From Salinisphaera sp052044135 (lineage in GTDB: Bacteria > Pseudomonadota > Gammaproteobacteria > Nevskiales > Salinisphaeraceae): a stretch of DNA of 64,000 nt. The stretch spans positions 496,001-560,000 of the forward strand of contig NZ_JBQDYF010000001.1 of NCBI RefSeq assembly GCF_052044135.1, written 5' to 3'. Shown in pieces: positions 51,818 through 60,694 of this stretch; within the stretch, counting starts at the first letter, position 1; every line of letters begins with the position of its first letter. The position numbers and the translations under genes are program-made. The notes under the pieces were generated by a model that was given only the letters and a program-made list of their open reading frames with translations, did no database searches and was not told the origin of the DNA.

Positions 51818-53641
51818 TTACTCGTCGAGGAAGCTCTTGAGGAAGGTCGCTCGCGAGGGGTGGCGCAGTTTGCGCAGGGCCTTGGCTTCGATCTGGCGGA
51901 TGCGCTCGCGGGTAACATCGAACTGTTTGCCGACCTCCTCGAGGGTGTGGTCGGTGTTCATGTCGATGCCGAAGCGCATGCGCAGGACCTTGGCCTCGCG
52001 CGGGGTGAGGCTGGCCAGGGTGTTGTGCGTGGCTTCGCGCAGCGATTCGCCCGAGGCGGAGTCGTCGGGGGCTACGGCGTTGATGTCCTCGATGAAGTCG
52101 CCGAGATGCGAATCCTCGTCGTCGCCGATGGGCGTCTCCATGGAGATCGGTTCCTTGGCGATCTTGAGGACCTTGCGCACTTTTTCTTCCGGCATTTCCA
52201 TGCGCTCGGCCAGCTCGTCGGGCGTGGGCTCGCGGCCCATTTCCTGCAGCATCTGGCGCGAGATGCGGTTGAGCTTGTTGATCGTTTCGATCATGTGCAC
52301 CGGAATACGGATGGTGCGTGCCTGGTCGGCGATCGAGCGGGTGATGGCCTGCCGGATCCACCAGGTCGCATAGGTCGAGAACTTGTAACCGCGGCGGTAT
52401 TCGAACTTGTCGACCGCCTTCATCAGGCCGATGTTGCCTTCCTGAATGAGGTCCAGGAACTGCAGGCCGCGATTGGTGTATTTCTTGGCGATGGAAATCA
52501 CGAGACGCAGGTTGGCCTCGACCATTTCCTTCTTGGCACGGCGGGCCTTGGCCTCGCCAATCGACATCTTGCGGTTGATTTCCTTGATGTGATTGACGTC
52601 GAGCGACGATTCGGCCTCGATCTCGCGCACGCGGTTCATGTGGCGCACGAGTTCTTCGCGCCGGCTGGCGATGGTCGAGGAATAACGACGCTTGGCGCGG
52701 ATCAGCTTTTCCAGCCAGTCTTCGTTGGTGATGTTGTCGGGCAGCTGACGCACGAAGTCGCGCCGCGGCATGCCGGCTTCGGTCACACAGATGCGCAGCA
52801 TGTCGCGCTCGGCCGAGCGGATATCGATCATGGCGGTGCGCAGCTGCAGGGTGAGGTCGTCGGCGGTCTTGGGCACCAGCTTGAAGCGCATGAAGTGCGT
52901 GGCCAGAGCCGACAGGGCGGCCTCGGTTTCGGCGTGTTCGCGACCGTTGGCCTCCAGCGAGGCGACGGCGGCGTCGTGCAGGCGACGCAACTCGGCGAAC
53001 TGGGCCTTGGCTTCCTCCGGGTCCGGGCCATCGTTGGCCGGGGCGGAGCTTTCCTCTTCTTCGTCTTCGCCGGCCGAGTCGGCCGCTTCGGCGTCGTCGT
53101 TGCCGCTGTCCACGGGGTCGCCGGTGTCGGGGTCGACGAAGCCGGCCAGCACGTCGGTCAGGCGCTTGTCTTCGGCGGCGACCTGATCCCACAACTCAAG
53201 CAGACGTCCGGTGGTGGCCGGGAAATAGGCCAGCGCGAACATCATTTCCGACAGGCCTTCCTCGATCCGCTTGGCGATACGGATTTCGCCTTCGCGGTCG
53301 AGCAGTTCCACGGAGCCCATTTCGCGCATGTACATGCGCACCGGGTCGGTAGTCCGGCCGAACTGCGGGTCGAGCGCGGCCAGCGTCGCGGCGGCTTCCT
53401 CGGCGTCGTCGTCATCGTCATCGTTGACAGTGTTGCCGGCGATGACCAGATCGTCCTCATCCGGCGCCTGTTCGTGCACCGTGATGCCCATGTCGCTGAT
53501 CATGTTGACGATATCTTCGATCTGCTCGGGATCGACAATATCGTCCGGCAAGGTATCGTTGACCTCGGCGTAGGTCAGGTAACCTTTCTGTTTGCCGTGG
53601 GCGATCAGTAGCCGAAGCTGGGATTTCTTGTCTTTGCTCAT
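51818..53641 (-). CDS. rpoD: RNA polymerase sigma factor RpoD (sigma70)
   Basis: Primary sigma factor, 607 residues. Region 1.1 is at the N-terminus (SQLRLLIAHGKQKGYLTYAE), region 1.2 around DPVRMYMREMGSVELL, then an acidic non-conserved insert (about residues 170-230). Region 2 contains NLRLVISIAKKYTNRGLQFL and KFSTYATWWIRQAITRSIAD for -10 recognition and melting. Region 4 ends with HTLEEVGKQFDVTRERIRQI for the -35 box. The ATG at 53641 fits the family N-terminus. It is last of the rpsU-yqeY-dnaG-rpoD cluster; the 105-base gap after dnaG may hold an internal promoter. Confidence 0.97.
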   Translation of the reverse strand: MSKDKKSQLRLLIAHGKQKGYLTYAEVNDTLPDDIVDPEQIEDIVNMISDMGITVHEQAPDEDDLVIAGNTVNDDDDDDAEEAAATLAALDPQFGRTTDPVRMYMREMGSVELLDREGEIRIAKRIEEGLSEMMFALAYFPATTGRLLELWDQVAAEDKRLTDVLAGFVDPDTGDPVDSGNDDAEAADSAGEDEEEESSAPANDGPDPEEAKAQFAELRRLHDAAVASLEANGREHAETEAALSALATHFMRFKLVPKTADDLTLQLRTAMIDIRSAERDMLRICVTEAGMPRRDFVRQLPDNITNEDWLEKLIRAKRRYSSTIASRREELVRHMNRVREIEAESSLDVNHIKEINRKMSIGEAKARRAKKEMVEANLRLVISIAKKYTNRGLQFLDLIQEGNIGLMKAVDKFEYRRGYKFSTYATWWIRQAITRSIADQARTIRIPVHMIETINKLNRISRQMLQEMGREPTPDELAERMEMPEEKVRKVLKIAKEPISMETPIGDDEDSHLGDFIEDINAVAPDDSASGESLREATHNTLASLTPREAKVLRMRFGIDMNTDHTLEEVGKQFDVTRERIRQIEAKALRKLRHPSRATFLKSFLDE

Positions 53642-53746
53642 GTGACTCGCTGCGTGTTGGGCTCGTGGGGCAAGGCGCACTCGGCGATAACCGACCATTA
53701 TAGCATCGCTGCCGCGCCGAATCGATTCGATGCGGTGCGTGCGGCC

Positions 53747-55525
53747 TCAGGGCGGGGTCTGAGATCGACCTTGTAGTTGGCTCAAGACTTCCTTCAACTC
53801 CTTTGCGGCCGCTGCATCGAGCGGCCCGCGTTCCTGTTGTGCGACCAGTGCGTTGTAGCGTTGTCGCAGATTCGCGCGGGAGCGGCTCTGTTGCTGCAGC
53901 CGCGCGACCACATCGACGAATTCGCCAGCGCGCTGTTCTTCGTCGCCCGGCGGGTTGGCCGCGGCCAGCCGCTGCAGGCGATGGAAAAACCGATGTTCGC
54001 GGTGATGTTCAAGCCATTGCGCAACGGATACGTTTGGGTTGCTTGCGAAAAAGTCAATCGCTTCGGCCAAAATTTGCGCGCCGGGATTGTCGTTGTCGCG
54101 CAATCCGTCGGTGGTTTCGATGCGCCCGGCCAGGCTCGGGTCGGCCAGTAACAGCATGAAACCGCGGGTCACGGGTGGCAGCTCGGCGCTGTAGGCGTTT
54201 TTTTTCGATTCCGTACCGTGCGCGCCGTTGCCGGCGCGCGGGGCCGGCTGATTCGCGGCGTAGAGCTCACGAATGTCATCCGCCGGCAGGCCGGACAGGC
54301 GACTGATCTCGGCGACCATTTCGGCGCGAAAGGCGTCCGGTGGCAGGGTGTTGATCGGCGCGCGCGCGCGCTCGACCAGTTGGGCACGGCCATCCGGCGT
54401 GGCCAGGTCGAGGCCCTCCCGGAGTTCGCCCAGCAATACCTCCGAGGCCGGTCGGGCGGATTCGATCGCCGCGGCCATGGCCTCGCGGCCGCCTTCGCCG
54501 CGCACGAGGCTGTCCGGATCCTCGCCGTCGGGCAGAAACAGAAAACGTACGCGCCGCGCGCCGCGCATCACGGCCAGGCTATGTTCCATCGCTTTCCTCG
54601 CCGCACGAACGCCGGCGGCATCGCCGTCGAAACAGAAGACCACTTCCTCGGTATGTCGAAACAGCGTGGTTAGATGCGATGCGGTGGTGGCCGTGCCCAG
54701 CGTGGCCACCGCGTTGGGGAAGCCGTGCTGGGCGAGGGCGATGACGTCCATATAGCCTTCGACCACGAGCAGGCGGTCGAGCTGGCGCAGGGCCTGGCGC
54801 GCTTCGTACAGCCCGTACATGTGGTCGGACTTGTGGAACAGCGGGGTTTCGGGCGAGTTCAGGTATTTGGCGCTGTCGTCGCCGAGCGTGCGTCCGCCGA
54901 AGGCGATGGTGCGGCCGCGCGTATCGCGGATCGGAAACATCAGGCGATTGCGAAAGCGGTCGAAGTAACCGCCGGAGTCGCGCTCGATCAAAAGGCCCGC
55001 CTGGGCGGCGGCCGCCTTGTTGGGCAGACGGCGTGTGAGGTCGTCCCAGGCGTCGGCGGCAAAGCCGAGGCCGTAGATCTTGGCCATTTCGCCGGATACG
55101 CCGCGGTTTTTCAGATAGTCGATTACGCCCGGATTACGGCGCAGTGCCGCCTGATAATGACGATCGGCCTGGCGCATGGCGTCGAGCAACGGCTCGCGCG
55201 GCGGCCCGCTGGGCGCCGATGCGGTCGCCTCCTCGGGGATTTCCATGCCGGCGGCATCGGCGAGCACTTCCACCGCGTCGCGAAATTCCAGGCGATCGTA
55301 CTCCATCAGGAAACTGATCGCCGTACCGTGCGCGCCGCAACCAAAGCAATGATAGAACTGCTTGACGGGCGAGACGGTGAACGAGGGGGTCTTTTCGTCG
55401 TGAAACGGGCAGCAGGCGGTGTATTCGCGCCCGGCCTTCTTCAGCGAAACACGCGCGTCGATCAGCGAGACGATATCCGTGCGTTCGAGCAGCTGATCGA
55501 TGAAGTGCTGGGGGATGCGCGCCAT
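53747..55525 (-). CDS. dnaG: DNA primase
   Basis: Makes RNA primers at the replication fork; 592 residues. The zinc-binding domain has Cys39, His42, Cys60 and Cys63 (CCPFHDEKTPSF and FYHCFGCG). The TOPRIM core has the catalytic Glu in LLVVEGYMDVIALAQHG and the DxD in FCFDGDAAG. The C-terminal helicase-binding domain is helical and Gln-rich. Gene position between yqeY and rpoD is that of the macromolecular synthesis operon. Confidence 0.96.
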   Translation of the reverse strand: MARIPQHFIDQLLERTDIVSLIDARVSLKKAGREYTACCPFHDEKTPSFTVSPVKQFYHCFGCGAHGTAISFLMEYDRLEFRDAVEVLADAAGMEIPEEATASAPSGPPREPLLDAMRQADRHYQAALRRNPGVIDYLKNRGVSGEMAKIYGLGFAADAWDDLTRRLPNKAAAAQAGLLIERDSGGYFDRFRNRLMFPIRDTRGRTIAFGGRTLGDDSAKYLNSPETPLFHKSDHMYGLYEARQALRQLDRLLVVEGYMDVIALAQHGFPNAVATLGTATTASHLTTLFRHTEEVVFCFDGDAAGVRAARKAMEHSLAVMRGARRVRFLFLPDGEDPDSLVRGEGGREAMAAAIESARPASEVLLGELREGLDLATPDGRAQLVERARAPINTLPPDAFRAEMVAEISRLSGLPADDIRELYAANQPAPRAGNGAHGTESKKNAYSAELPPVTRGFMLLLADPSLAGRIETTDGLRDNDNPGAQILAEAIDFFASNPNVSVAQWLEHHREHRFFHRLQRLAAANPPGDEEQRAGEFVDVVARLQQQSRSRANLRQRYNALVAQQERGPLDAAAAKELKEVLSQLQGRSQTPP

Positions 55526-55641
55526 GAAGCCATTCTAAACGACGGATAGGCCGCTGCGCGCAACACGGCGCGGCGGTTCAGGCCAATCGGGTAGCCGGCC
55601 CGCAGGGTCCTGCCGGACTCGCGTGAGCCCGGACGGGCAGG

Positions 55642-56085
55642 CTACTGCAGTTTGGCCTTCAGCCGCTGGCTGACCACCGACATATCGGCCTGACCCGCCA
55701 GTTCGCCCTTGAGCTGGCCCATGACCCGGCCCATGTCCTGCATGGATGCCGCGCCGGTATCGGCGATGGCGCGATCGACGGCGGCATCGATTTCCGATTC
55801 GGACAACTGGGCGGGCAGGTAGTGTTCGAGCACCGAGATCTCGGCGGCCTCGGCGTCGGCCAGTTCGTCGCGTTTTGCGTCGCGATACTGCGATTCGGCG
55901 TCACGGCGCTGCTTGACCATCTTTTCGATCACCGTGAGCACGTCGGCGTCTTCGAGCGTGGTGCCGTTATCGATTTCACGCTGCTTGATCGCGGCGTTGA
56001 CCATGCGGATGACCGACAGGCGTTCCTTGTCGCGGGCCCGCATGGCCGACTTCATGTCCTCGGACAACTGATCCTTGATGTTCAC
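55642..56085 (-). CDS. GatB/YqeY domain protein
   Basis: A helical protein of 147 residues related to the tail domain of the GatB amidotransferase subunit: NIKDQLSEDMKSAMRARD at the start and MGQLKGELAGQADMSVVSQR near the end. YqeY proteins are often encoded between rpsU and dnaG; they are thought to touch tRNA or assist tRNA-dependent reactions, but no clear role is shown. The GTG at 56085 has GGGAG eight bases upstream. A terminator lies between it and rpsU, so its expression depends on read-through or a local promoter. Confidence 0.88.
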   Translation of the reverse strand: MNIKDQLSEDMKSAMRARDKERLSVIRMVNAAIKQREIDNGTTLEDADVLTVIEKMVKQRRDAESQYRDAKRDELADAEAAEISVLEHYLPAQLSESEIDAAVDRAIADTGAASMQDMGRVMGQLKGELAGQADMSVVSQRLKAKLQ

Positions 56086-56134
56086 GTTCGAACTCCCTGA
56101 CACGAGTGATGAAATACGCACGAGATACCGACAC

Positions 56135-56159
56135 AAAAACAGCGGCCCCGGGGCCGCTG
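56135..56159 (-). terminator. intrinsic terminator/attenuator between rpsU and yqeY-dnaG
   Basis: On the minus strand a perfect 10-base stem, CAGCGGCCCC/GGGGCCGCTG (56140-56159), is followed by TTTTT (56135-56139). It lies after rpsU and before yqeY, dnaG and rpoD. In E. coli a partial terminator at the same place keeps dnaG expression far below rpsU. It is preceded by ATCGAT repeats that can form other hairpins. Confidence 0.85.
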
Positions 56160-56164
56160 CAATC

Positions 56165-56205
56165 ATCGATTCAAATCGATTGCCGCAATCGATTCGTGAA
56201 TCGAT
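56165..56205. repeat. four ATCGAT palindromes just upstream of the rpsU-dnaG terminator
   Basis: ATCGAT begins at 56165, 56175, 56188 and 56200. Neighbouring copies form alternative hairpins, for example ATCGATTC-GT-GAATCGAT (56188-56205) and AATCGATT-N5-AATCGATT (56174-56194). Only one of each overlapping pair can form at a time. Confidence 0.6.
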
Positions 56206-56218
56206 GCGACGGCCAGAA

Positions 56219-56434
56219 TCAATACTGGCGCGTAAAACGCTGCTGTTCACGCTGTATGCGCTTGGCGTGGCGCTTGACGGCGGCCGCGCGCTTGCGCTTG
56301 CGAGTCTGGCAGGGCTTTTCGAAGAACTCGCGACGGCGTACTTCGGTCACGACGCCGGCTTTTTCGCAACTGCGCTTGAAACGACGCAGTGCGACTTCAA
56401 ACGGCTCGTTCTCTTTGACGCGTACGCTAGGCAT
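56219..56434 (-). CDS. rpsU: 30S ribosomal protein S21
   Basis: Small basic ribosomal protein of 71 residues, the exact family length: PSVRVKENEPFEVALRRFKR and RREFFEKPCQTRKRKRAA, with a Lys/Arg-rich tail. It is the first gene of the rpsU-yqeY-dnaG-rpoD cluster and is divergent from tsaD across 79 bases, as in E. coli. Confidence 0.96.
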   Translation of the reverse strand: MPSVRVKENEPFEVALRRFKRSCEKAGVVTEVRRREFFEKPCQTRKRKRAAAVKRHAKRIQREQQRFTRQY

Positions 56435-56513
56435 TGAGCATCACTCTCCGGGAAATCTGATGTGTAGCTTTCGTGCCGGTGACCGAGTTGGAACGACCGG
56501 CTAGAATAGGGCG

Positions 56514-57611
56514 ATGAATAATACGCCCGAGAGCGCCACTTTGCAACGCCCCTTCGCGATCCTTGGCATCGAGAGTTCCTGCGACGAATCCGCCGCCGCC
56601 ATCTACAGCGATGCCGGTCTGCAGGCCCATGCGCTGCACAGCCAGGTGGCGCTGCATGCCGACTACGGTGGCGTGGTGCCGGAGCTGGCGTCGCGCGATC
56701 ATATCCGCAAGCTCCTGCCGCTGATCGAGCGCGTTCGTGCGGATGCCGGCCATCCCGAACTCGCCGGTATCGCCTATACGCGCGGGCCGGGTTTGATGGG
56801 CGCCTTGCTGGTCGGGGCCTCGGTGGCGGCCGGGCTGGGCATGAGTCTGGGGTTGCCGGTGCTTGGCGTGCATCACATGGAAGGCCATCTGCTGTCGCCG
56901 TTGCTGGAAGAGCCGGCGCCCGCATTCCCATACGTTGCCTTGCTGGTGTCGGGCGGGCATACGCTGCTGGTGGCGGTCGAGGGCCTGGGTCGTTACCGAC
57001 TGCTCGGGCGCAGCGTGGATGATGCGGTCGGCGAGGCCTTCGACAAGAGCGCCAAGATGCTGGGGCTCGGTTATCCCGGCGGACCGGCGCTGGCCGCGCT
57101 GGCGGCCGAGGGCGATCCGGCCGCCCACGCTTTCCCGCGTCCTATGCTCAAGCGGCCCGGGCTGGATTTTTCTTTTTCCGGGCTCAAGACGGCGGTGATG
57201 CTGGCGGTCAAGGCGGCCGAGGCCTCGCGCCCGGCCTACGCCGACATCGCCGCCAGTTTTCAGCAGGCGGTGGTCGATACGCTGGTCGCGAAATGCGCGC
57301 GCGCCATCCAGCAGACGGGCATGCGGCGGCTGGTCGTCGCCGGCGGCGTCGGGGCCAACGCCGCGCTGCGTGCCGGGCTGGGTGAACGCGCGGCCGGCGA
57401 CGGCTTCGCGCTGTATTTCCCGCGCCAGGCGTTCTGTACCGACAATGCCGCCATGATCGCGCTGACCGGCTATCTGCGCCGTGGCGAGTTCCGGCCCGGC
57501 ATCGCGCCGGCCGCGGCGGTGGCCCGCTGGCCACTGGAGGATCTGGCGCCGCCGCGCGCATCAGCCGCGCCGCGGGTCGCAACAGACACCGTACGCGTCG
57601 GCTCAGTGTAA
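56514..57611 (+). CDS. tsaD: tRNA N6-threonylcarbamoyladenosine synthase subunit TsaD
   Basis: Transfers the threonylcarbamoyl group to A37 of tRNAs that read ANN codons, together with TsaB and TsaE. It has 365 residues. The ASKHA-fold motifs are GIESSCDESAAA at the start, the metal-binding HHMEGHLLSP, and VSGGHTLLV. Later VAGGVGANAALR and FPRQAFCTDNAAMIA complete the fold. Length and order match Gcp/TsaD. The C-terminus is slightly extended with Ala/Pro. Confidence 0.96.
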   Translation: MNNTPESATLQRPFAILGIESSCDESAAAIYSDAGLQAHALHSQVALHADYGGVVPELASRDHIRKLLPLIERVRADAGHPELAGIAYTRGPGLMGALLVGASVAAGLGMSLGLPVLGVHHMEGHLLSPLLEEPAPAFPYVALLVSGGHTLLVAVEGLGRYRLLGRSVDDAVGEAFDKSAKMLGLGYPGGPALAALAAEGDPAAHAFPRPMLKRPGLDFSFSGLKTAVMLAVKAAEASRPAYADIAASFQQAVVDTLVAKCARAIQQTGMRRLVVAGGVGANAALRAGLGERAAGDGFALYFPRQAFCTDNAAMIALTGYLRRGEFRPGIAPAAAVARWPLEDLAPPRASAAPRVATDTVRVGSV

Positions 57612-57668
57612 TTGCGCGGGGTTTGGTTTTGATAAGCTGCGCCTCGCCGCAACGGGCTGGGAGCATGC

Positions 57669-58025
57669 GTGGATACGATCTTCATCGATCAGTTGGCCAT
57701 CGATACCGTCATCGGGTTGTACGACTGGGAGCGCCGGATCCGGCAACGGGTGATCGTCGACCTGGAGATGGATTTCGACATTCGCCAGGCCGCGGCCAGC
57801 GACGACGTGGACAAGACGCTCGACTACAAGGCCGTCGCCAAACGCGTGATCGCCTTTGTCGAGGCGAGCGAGTTCGATCTGGTCGAAACGCTGTCGGAGG
57901 GCATCGCGGCGGTCATCCTCGACGAGTTCCCGGTCACGCGGGTTACGCTGCGCCTGGATAAGCCGCATGCGCTGCGCGGCGCGCAGGGGGTAGGCATCCG
58001 GATCACGCGGGAGCGCGGTCGATGA
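57669..58025 (+). CDS. folB: dihydroneopterin aldolase
   Basis: Cleaves dihydroneopterin to 6-hydroxymethyl-dihydropterin in folate synthesis; 118 residues, the usual size. Family features are IDTVIGLYDWERRIRQRVIV at the start, the catalytic-region TLDYKAVAKRVIAFVEAS, and the C-terminal LRLDKPHALRGAQGVGI with the conserved Lys and Pro. The start is GTG with GGGAG upstream. The stop overlaps the folK start (ATGA), so the two consecutive steps are made together. Confidence 0.93.
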   Translation: MDTIFIDQLAIDTVIGLYDWERRIRQRVIVDLEMDFDIRQAAASDDVDKTLDYKAVAKRVIAFVEASEFDLVETLSEGIAAVILDEFPVTRVTLRLDKPHALRGAQGVGIRITRERGR

Positions 58026-58519
58026 CGGAAGTCGTGGTCGGTGTCGGCTCCAATATCGAGCCCCGGCGGCATGTGTGTGCTGCGCTCGGACGGCTGGCCG
58101 AGCGCTTCGGCAGGCTTGATGTGTCCCCGGTCTATAGTTGCCCGGCGGTTGGTTTTTCGGGCGCCGATTTCGTCAATCTCGTGGTGGCGTTCGACACCGG
58201 CGAGCCAATCGAAGCAGTCCAGGCCGGTCTGCGCGCGATCGAGGCCGAGGGCGGACGCGATCTTGCCGCGCGCGATGGTTCGCGAACGCTGGATCTCGAT
58301 ATGCTGCTGTTTGGCGACACCGTGTTCGACAACGGCGATATTCGGGTGCCTCGGGCCGATATTCTCGATTACGCCTTCGTCCTGCGCCCGCTCGCCGAGA
58401 TGCGCCCGCAGGCCCGGCATCCAATCGATGGCCGAAGCTATCGCGAACTCTGGGCGACCTTCGATCGGCCGGACCAGCCATTGACCGAGATCACGCTCGA
58501 CGCGCTGCGTGCGCAGTAG
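58022..58519 (+). CDS. folK: 6-hydroxymethyl-dihydropterin pyrophosphokinase (HPPK)
   Basis: Uses ATP to pyrophosphorylate 6-hydroxymethyl-dihydropterin, the substrate of dihydropteroate synthase. It has 165 residues. Motifs are VVGVGSNIEPRRHV, VYSCPAVGFSGADFVNLVV, and the catalytic RTLDLDMLLFGD followed by VPRADILDYAFVLRPLAEM. It overlaps folB by four bases. After it comes a 193-base gap with only a GC-rich hairpin (58538-58559) and no T run. Confidence 0.94.
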   Translation: MTEVVVGVGSNIEPRRHVCAALGRLAERFGRLDVSPVYSCPAVGFSGADFVNLVVAFDTGEPIEAVQAGLRAIEAEGGRDLAARDGSRTLDLDMLLFGDTVFDNGDIRVPRADILDYAFVLRPLAEMRPQARHPIDGRSYRELWATFDRPDQPLTEITLDALRAQ

Positions 58520-58712
58520 GATTCGTCAAAGATATTCGCGGGCCGAGAGGCCGGCCCGCTTGCGCGACGCGCGTCCTGGCCGGGCGGTTTGCGGACGTCG
58601 CGGCGCGTTTTGCCTCGTGCCAGACCATCGTCCGGCACAACACGGGAACCGACATGCCTCGGGCTTGACCCGTCGTAGTGGTTGCCGGCCCGGTGAGCGG
58701 CCGTGATCGGGG

Positions 58713-59450
58713 TTATCGTCCCAATCGCCGTCCGCCGTCCACCGCGATCACGGCCCCGGTCTGGTAGTCGTTGTCCAGTACGGCGCGCACCGCGCGATAG
58801 ATGTCTTCCGGCGCGCCGGTGCGACCGAGCGGTGTGCTGTCGAGCACCTGGGTGCGCTGCTCCGTATCGGCCCAGTCCTCGAAGGTGATCGGCCCGGGCT
58901 GGATGACATTGACCTTCACCGCCGGCGCCAGCCGCTTGGCAAAGGCGATCGCCAGATTCTGCAGACCCGCCTTGGTGGCGCAGTAAATATCGTACTGCGG
59001 CGCCGGGTTGTCGGCATAGATATCGGTGATGTGCACGATGTCGCCGGCGCCCTCGGCCGCCCGAATACGATCGGCCAGCCGGGTGTTGAGCAGATAGGGC
59101 GCGCGCATGTGTACCTCGAAGAACGCCTGGAACTGTGCGGACGCCGCCTCGGCATCGTCGTCAGTCGGCGAGAACGCCGAGGCGTTGTGGATGAGGGCGC
59201 GAATACGCGATGCACGCCCGGCGATCGCGTCCGCCACGGCCAGAATCGAATCGGTGTCGGCGAAATCGCCCTGAATCGCGAGCGCGCCGCGATCGGCCAG
59301 ACCCGCGATGGCCTGCGTGGGGGTTCGATATTGCGCGATCACGGCGAAACCGTCGTCGAGGAACCGATGCGCCAGGTGGGTGCCCACGTTGCGATTGGCC
59401 CCGGTGACGACGACCGGGGCCGTTTCGACGGCGGATTGCGGGTCGGTCAT
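58713..59450 (-). CDS. folM: FolM-type dihydromonapterin/dihydrofolate reductase
   Basis: Short-chain dehydrogenase of 245 residues. The cofactor motif reads VVTGANRNVGTHLAHRFL, i.e. TGxxRxVG with Arg, as in pteridine reductases that use NADPH, rather than the usual TGxxxGIG. The catalytic part is HITDIYADNPAPQYDIYCAT with YxxxK completed by KAG. FolM reduces dihydromonapterin, and dihydrofolate weakly. Its location next to folB-folK supports a pterin role. It overlaps the upstream cca gene by four bases. Confidence 0.85.
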   Translation of the reverse strand: MTDPQSAVETAPVVVTGANRNVGTHLAHRFLDDGFAVIAQYRTPTQAIAGLADRGALAIQGDFADTDSILAVADAIAGRASRIRALIHNASAFSPTDDDAEAASAQFQAFFEVHMRAPYLLNTRLADRIRAAEGAGDIVHITDIYADNPAPQYDIYCATKAGLQNLAIAFAKRLAPAVKVNVIQPGPITFEDWADTEQRTQVLDSTPLGRTGAPEDIYRAVRAVLDNDYQTGAVIAVDGGRRLGR

Positions 59451-60694
59451 GGTTGCGCTCCGGCGTCGGTCGGGGCAGTGGTGAGTGCGGTCGCGATCGC
59501 GCGGATGCGTTCCTGGCGCAGAACCCGGCCGATCTCCGGGCCCTTCAGGCCGCGTTCGGCCAGCGCCGCGCCATCGATGTCCACGGCCGCCGCCCGCGCG
59601 GCCTGGATCCGCCCGGCCTGCGGGTAGGCGCGATCCTCATAACCGAGCCGGCCGCGCACGTCCGCGGCGCATACCGCGATCAGATCCTCGAGTCGTTCGG
59701 GCCGGCGAAAGGCATCCATGGCTTCGAGCAGTTTGAGGACCGTGCCCGGCCTGAGTTCGTCGATGCGGTGCAAGTGCGTGTGCCAGCGCGTGATCAGGCG
59801 CGCGGTTTCACGCAGGCGCTTGGGTACGCCGAGGCGCGCGCTGGCGGCGTCGGTGGGCGCGACGCCGCGTTCCTCGTGGCCGCGATGGCCCGGCAGCAGC
59901 CCGGCCGGTGTGGCTGCCTTGCCGAAGTCGTGACAGATCGCGGCATAACGCGCCGCCAGGCTGGCTTCGGCCCGGGCGCATTGGGCGAGTACCAGCAGCG
60001 TATGCACACCGCTGTCGATCTCGGGGTGGTATTGCACCGGTTGCGGCACGCCGAACAGTGCATCCAGTTCCGGCAGTACGACGGCCAGGGCGCCGGTCGC
60101 GCGCAGCAGGTGGAAGAAAAGCTGGGGTTCGGCGCTCATCAGGGCGCGCTCCATCTCGGCCCAGACCCGCTCGGGCACCAGATGATCGATTTCGCCGGCA
60201 GCAACCATTTCGCGTGCCAGCGTCATGGTTTCCTCGGCCACGGTGAAGCCCAGCGGCGCGAAGCGGGCGTAGTAGCGCGCCAGCCGTAACAGCCGCACCG
60301 GGTCCTCGGCAAAGGCGTCGGAGACATGCCGAAGCACGCGCGCATCGAGGTCGGCATGGCCGCCGTAGGGGTCGATCAGCGTGCCGTCGTCGGCGCGCGC
60401 CATGGCGTTGATGGTCAGATCGCGCCGGGCGAGGTCGGCCTCCAGCGTGACGTCGGCGCCGGTGTGGAAAACGAAACCGTGATAGCCGCGCCCGGACTTG
60501 CGCTCGGTGCGCGCCAGCGCGTGTTCCTCGTGCGTATCCGGGTGCAGGAAAACCGGAAAATCGCGCCCGACCGGCGTGTAGCCGGCCGCGGTCATCTCCT
60601 CCGGCGTGGCGCCCACCACGACCCAGTCGCGATCGGAGATCGCCAGCCCCAGAAATGCGTCGCGTACGGCGCCGCCGACCAGATAGCGCTGCAT
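59447..60694 (-). CDS. cca: CCA-adding enzyme (multifunctional, class II, with HD domain)
   Basis: Adds or repairs the 3' CCA of tRNAs; 415 residues, like E. coli Cca (412). The nucleotidyltransferase head has YLVGGAVRDAFLGL, RDWVVVGATPEEM and RRDLTINAMARADDGTLIDP. A C-terminal HD phosphohydrolase domain is seen as AAICHDFGKAATPAGLLPGH. The ATG at 60694 overlaps the slt stop as TGATG. The visible tRNA gene already encodes its CCA, so the enzyme mainly repairs. Confidence 0.95.
   Translation of the reverse strand: MQRYLVGGAVRDAFLGLAISDRDWVVVGATPEEMTAAGYTPVGRDFPVFLHPDTHEEHALARTERKSGRGYHGFVFHTGADVTLEADLARRDLTINAMARADDGTLIDPYGGHADLDARVLRHVSDAFAEDPVRLLRLARYYARFAPLGFTVAEETMTLAREMVAAGEIDHLVPERVWAEMERALMSAEPQLFFHLLRATGALAVVLPELDALFGVPQPVQYHPEIDSGVHTLLVLAQCARAEASLAARYAAICHDFGKAATPAGLLPGHRGHEERGVAPTDAASARLGVPKRLRETARLITRWHTHLHRIDELRPGTVLKLLEAMDAFRRPERLEDLIAVCAADVRGRLGYEDRAYPQAGRIQAARAAAVDIDGAALAERGLKGPEIGRVLRQERIRAIATALTTAPTDAGAQP

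Noticed and set aside
58538..58559. GC-rich hairpin after folK as a terminator
   Set aside because: The stem is strong but no T run follows on either strand; it may be incidental in GC-rich DNA.
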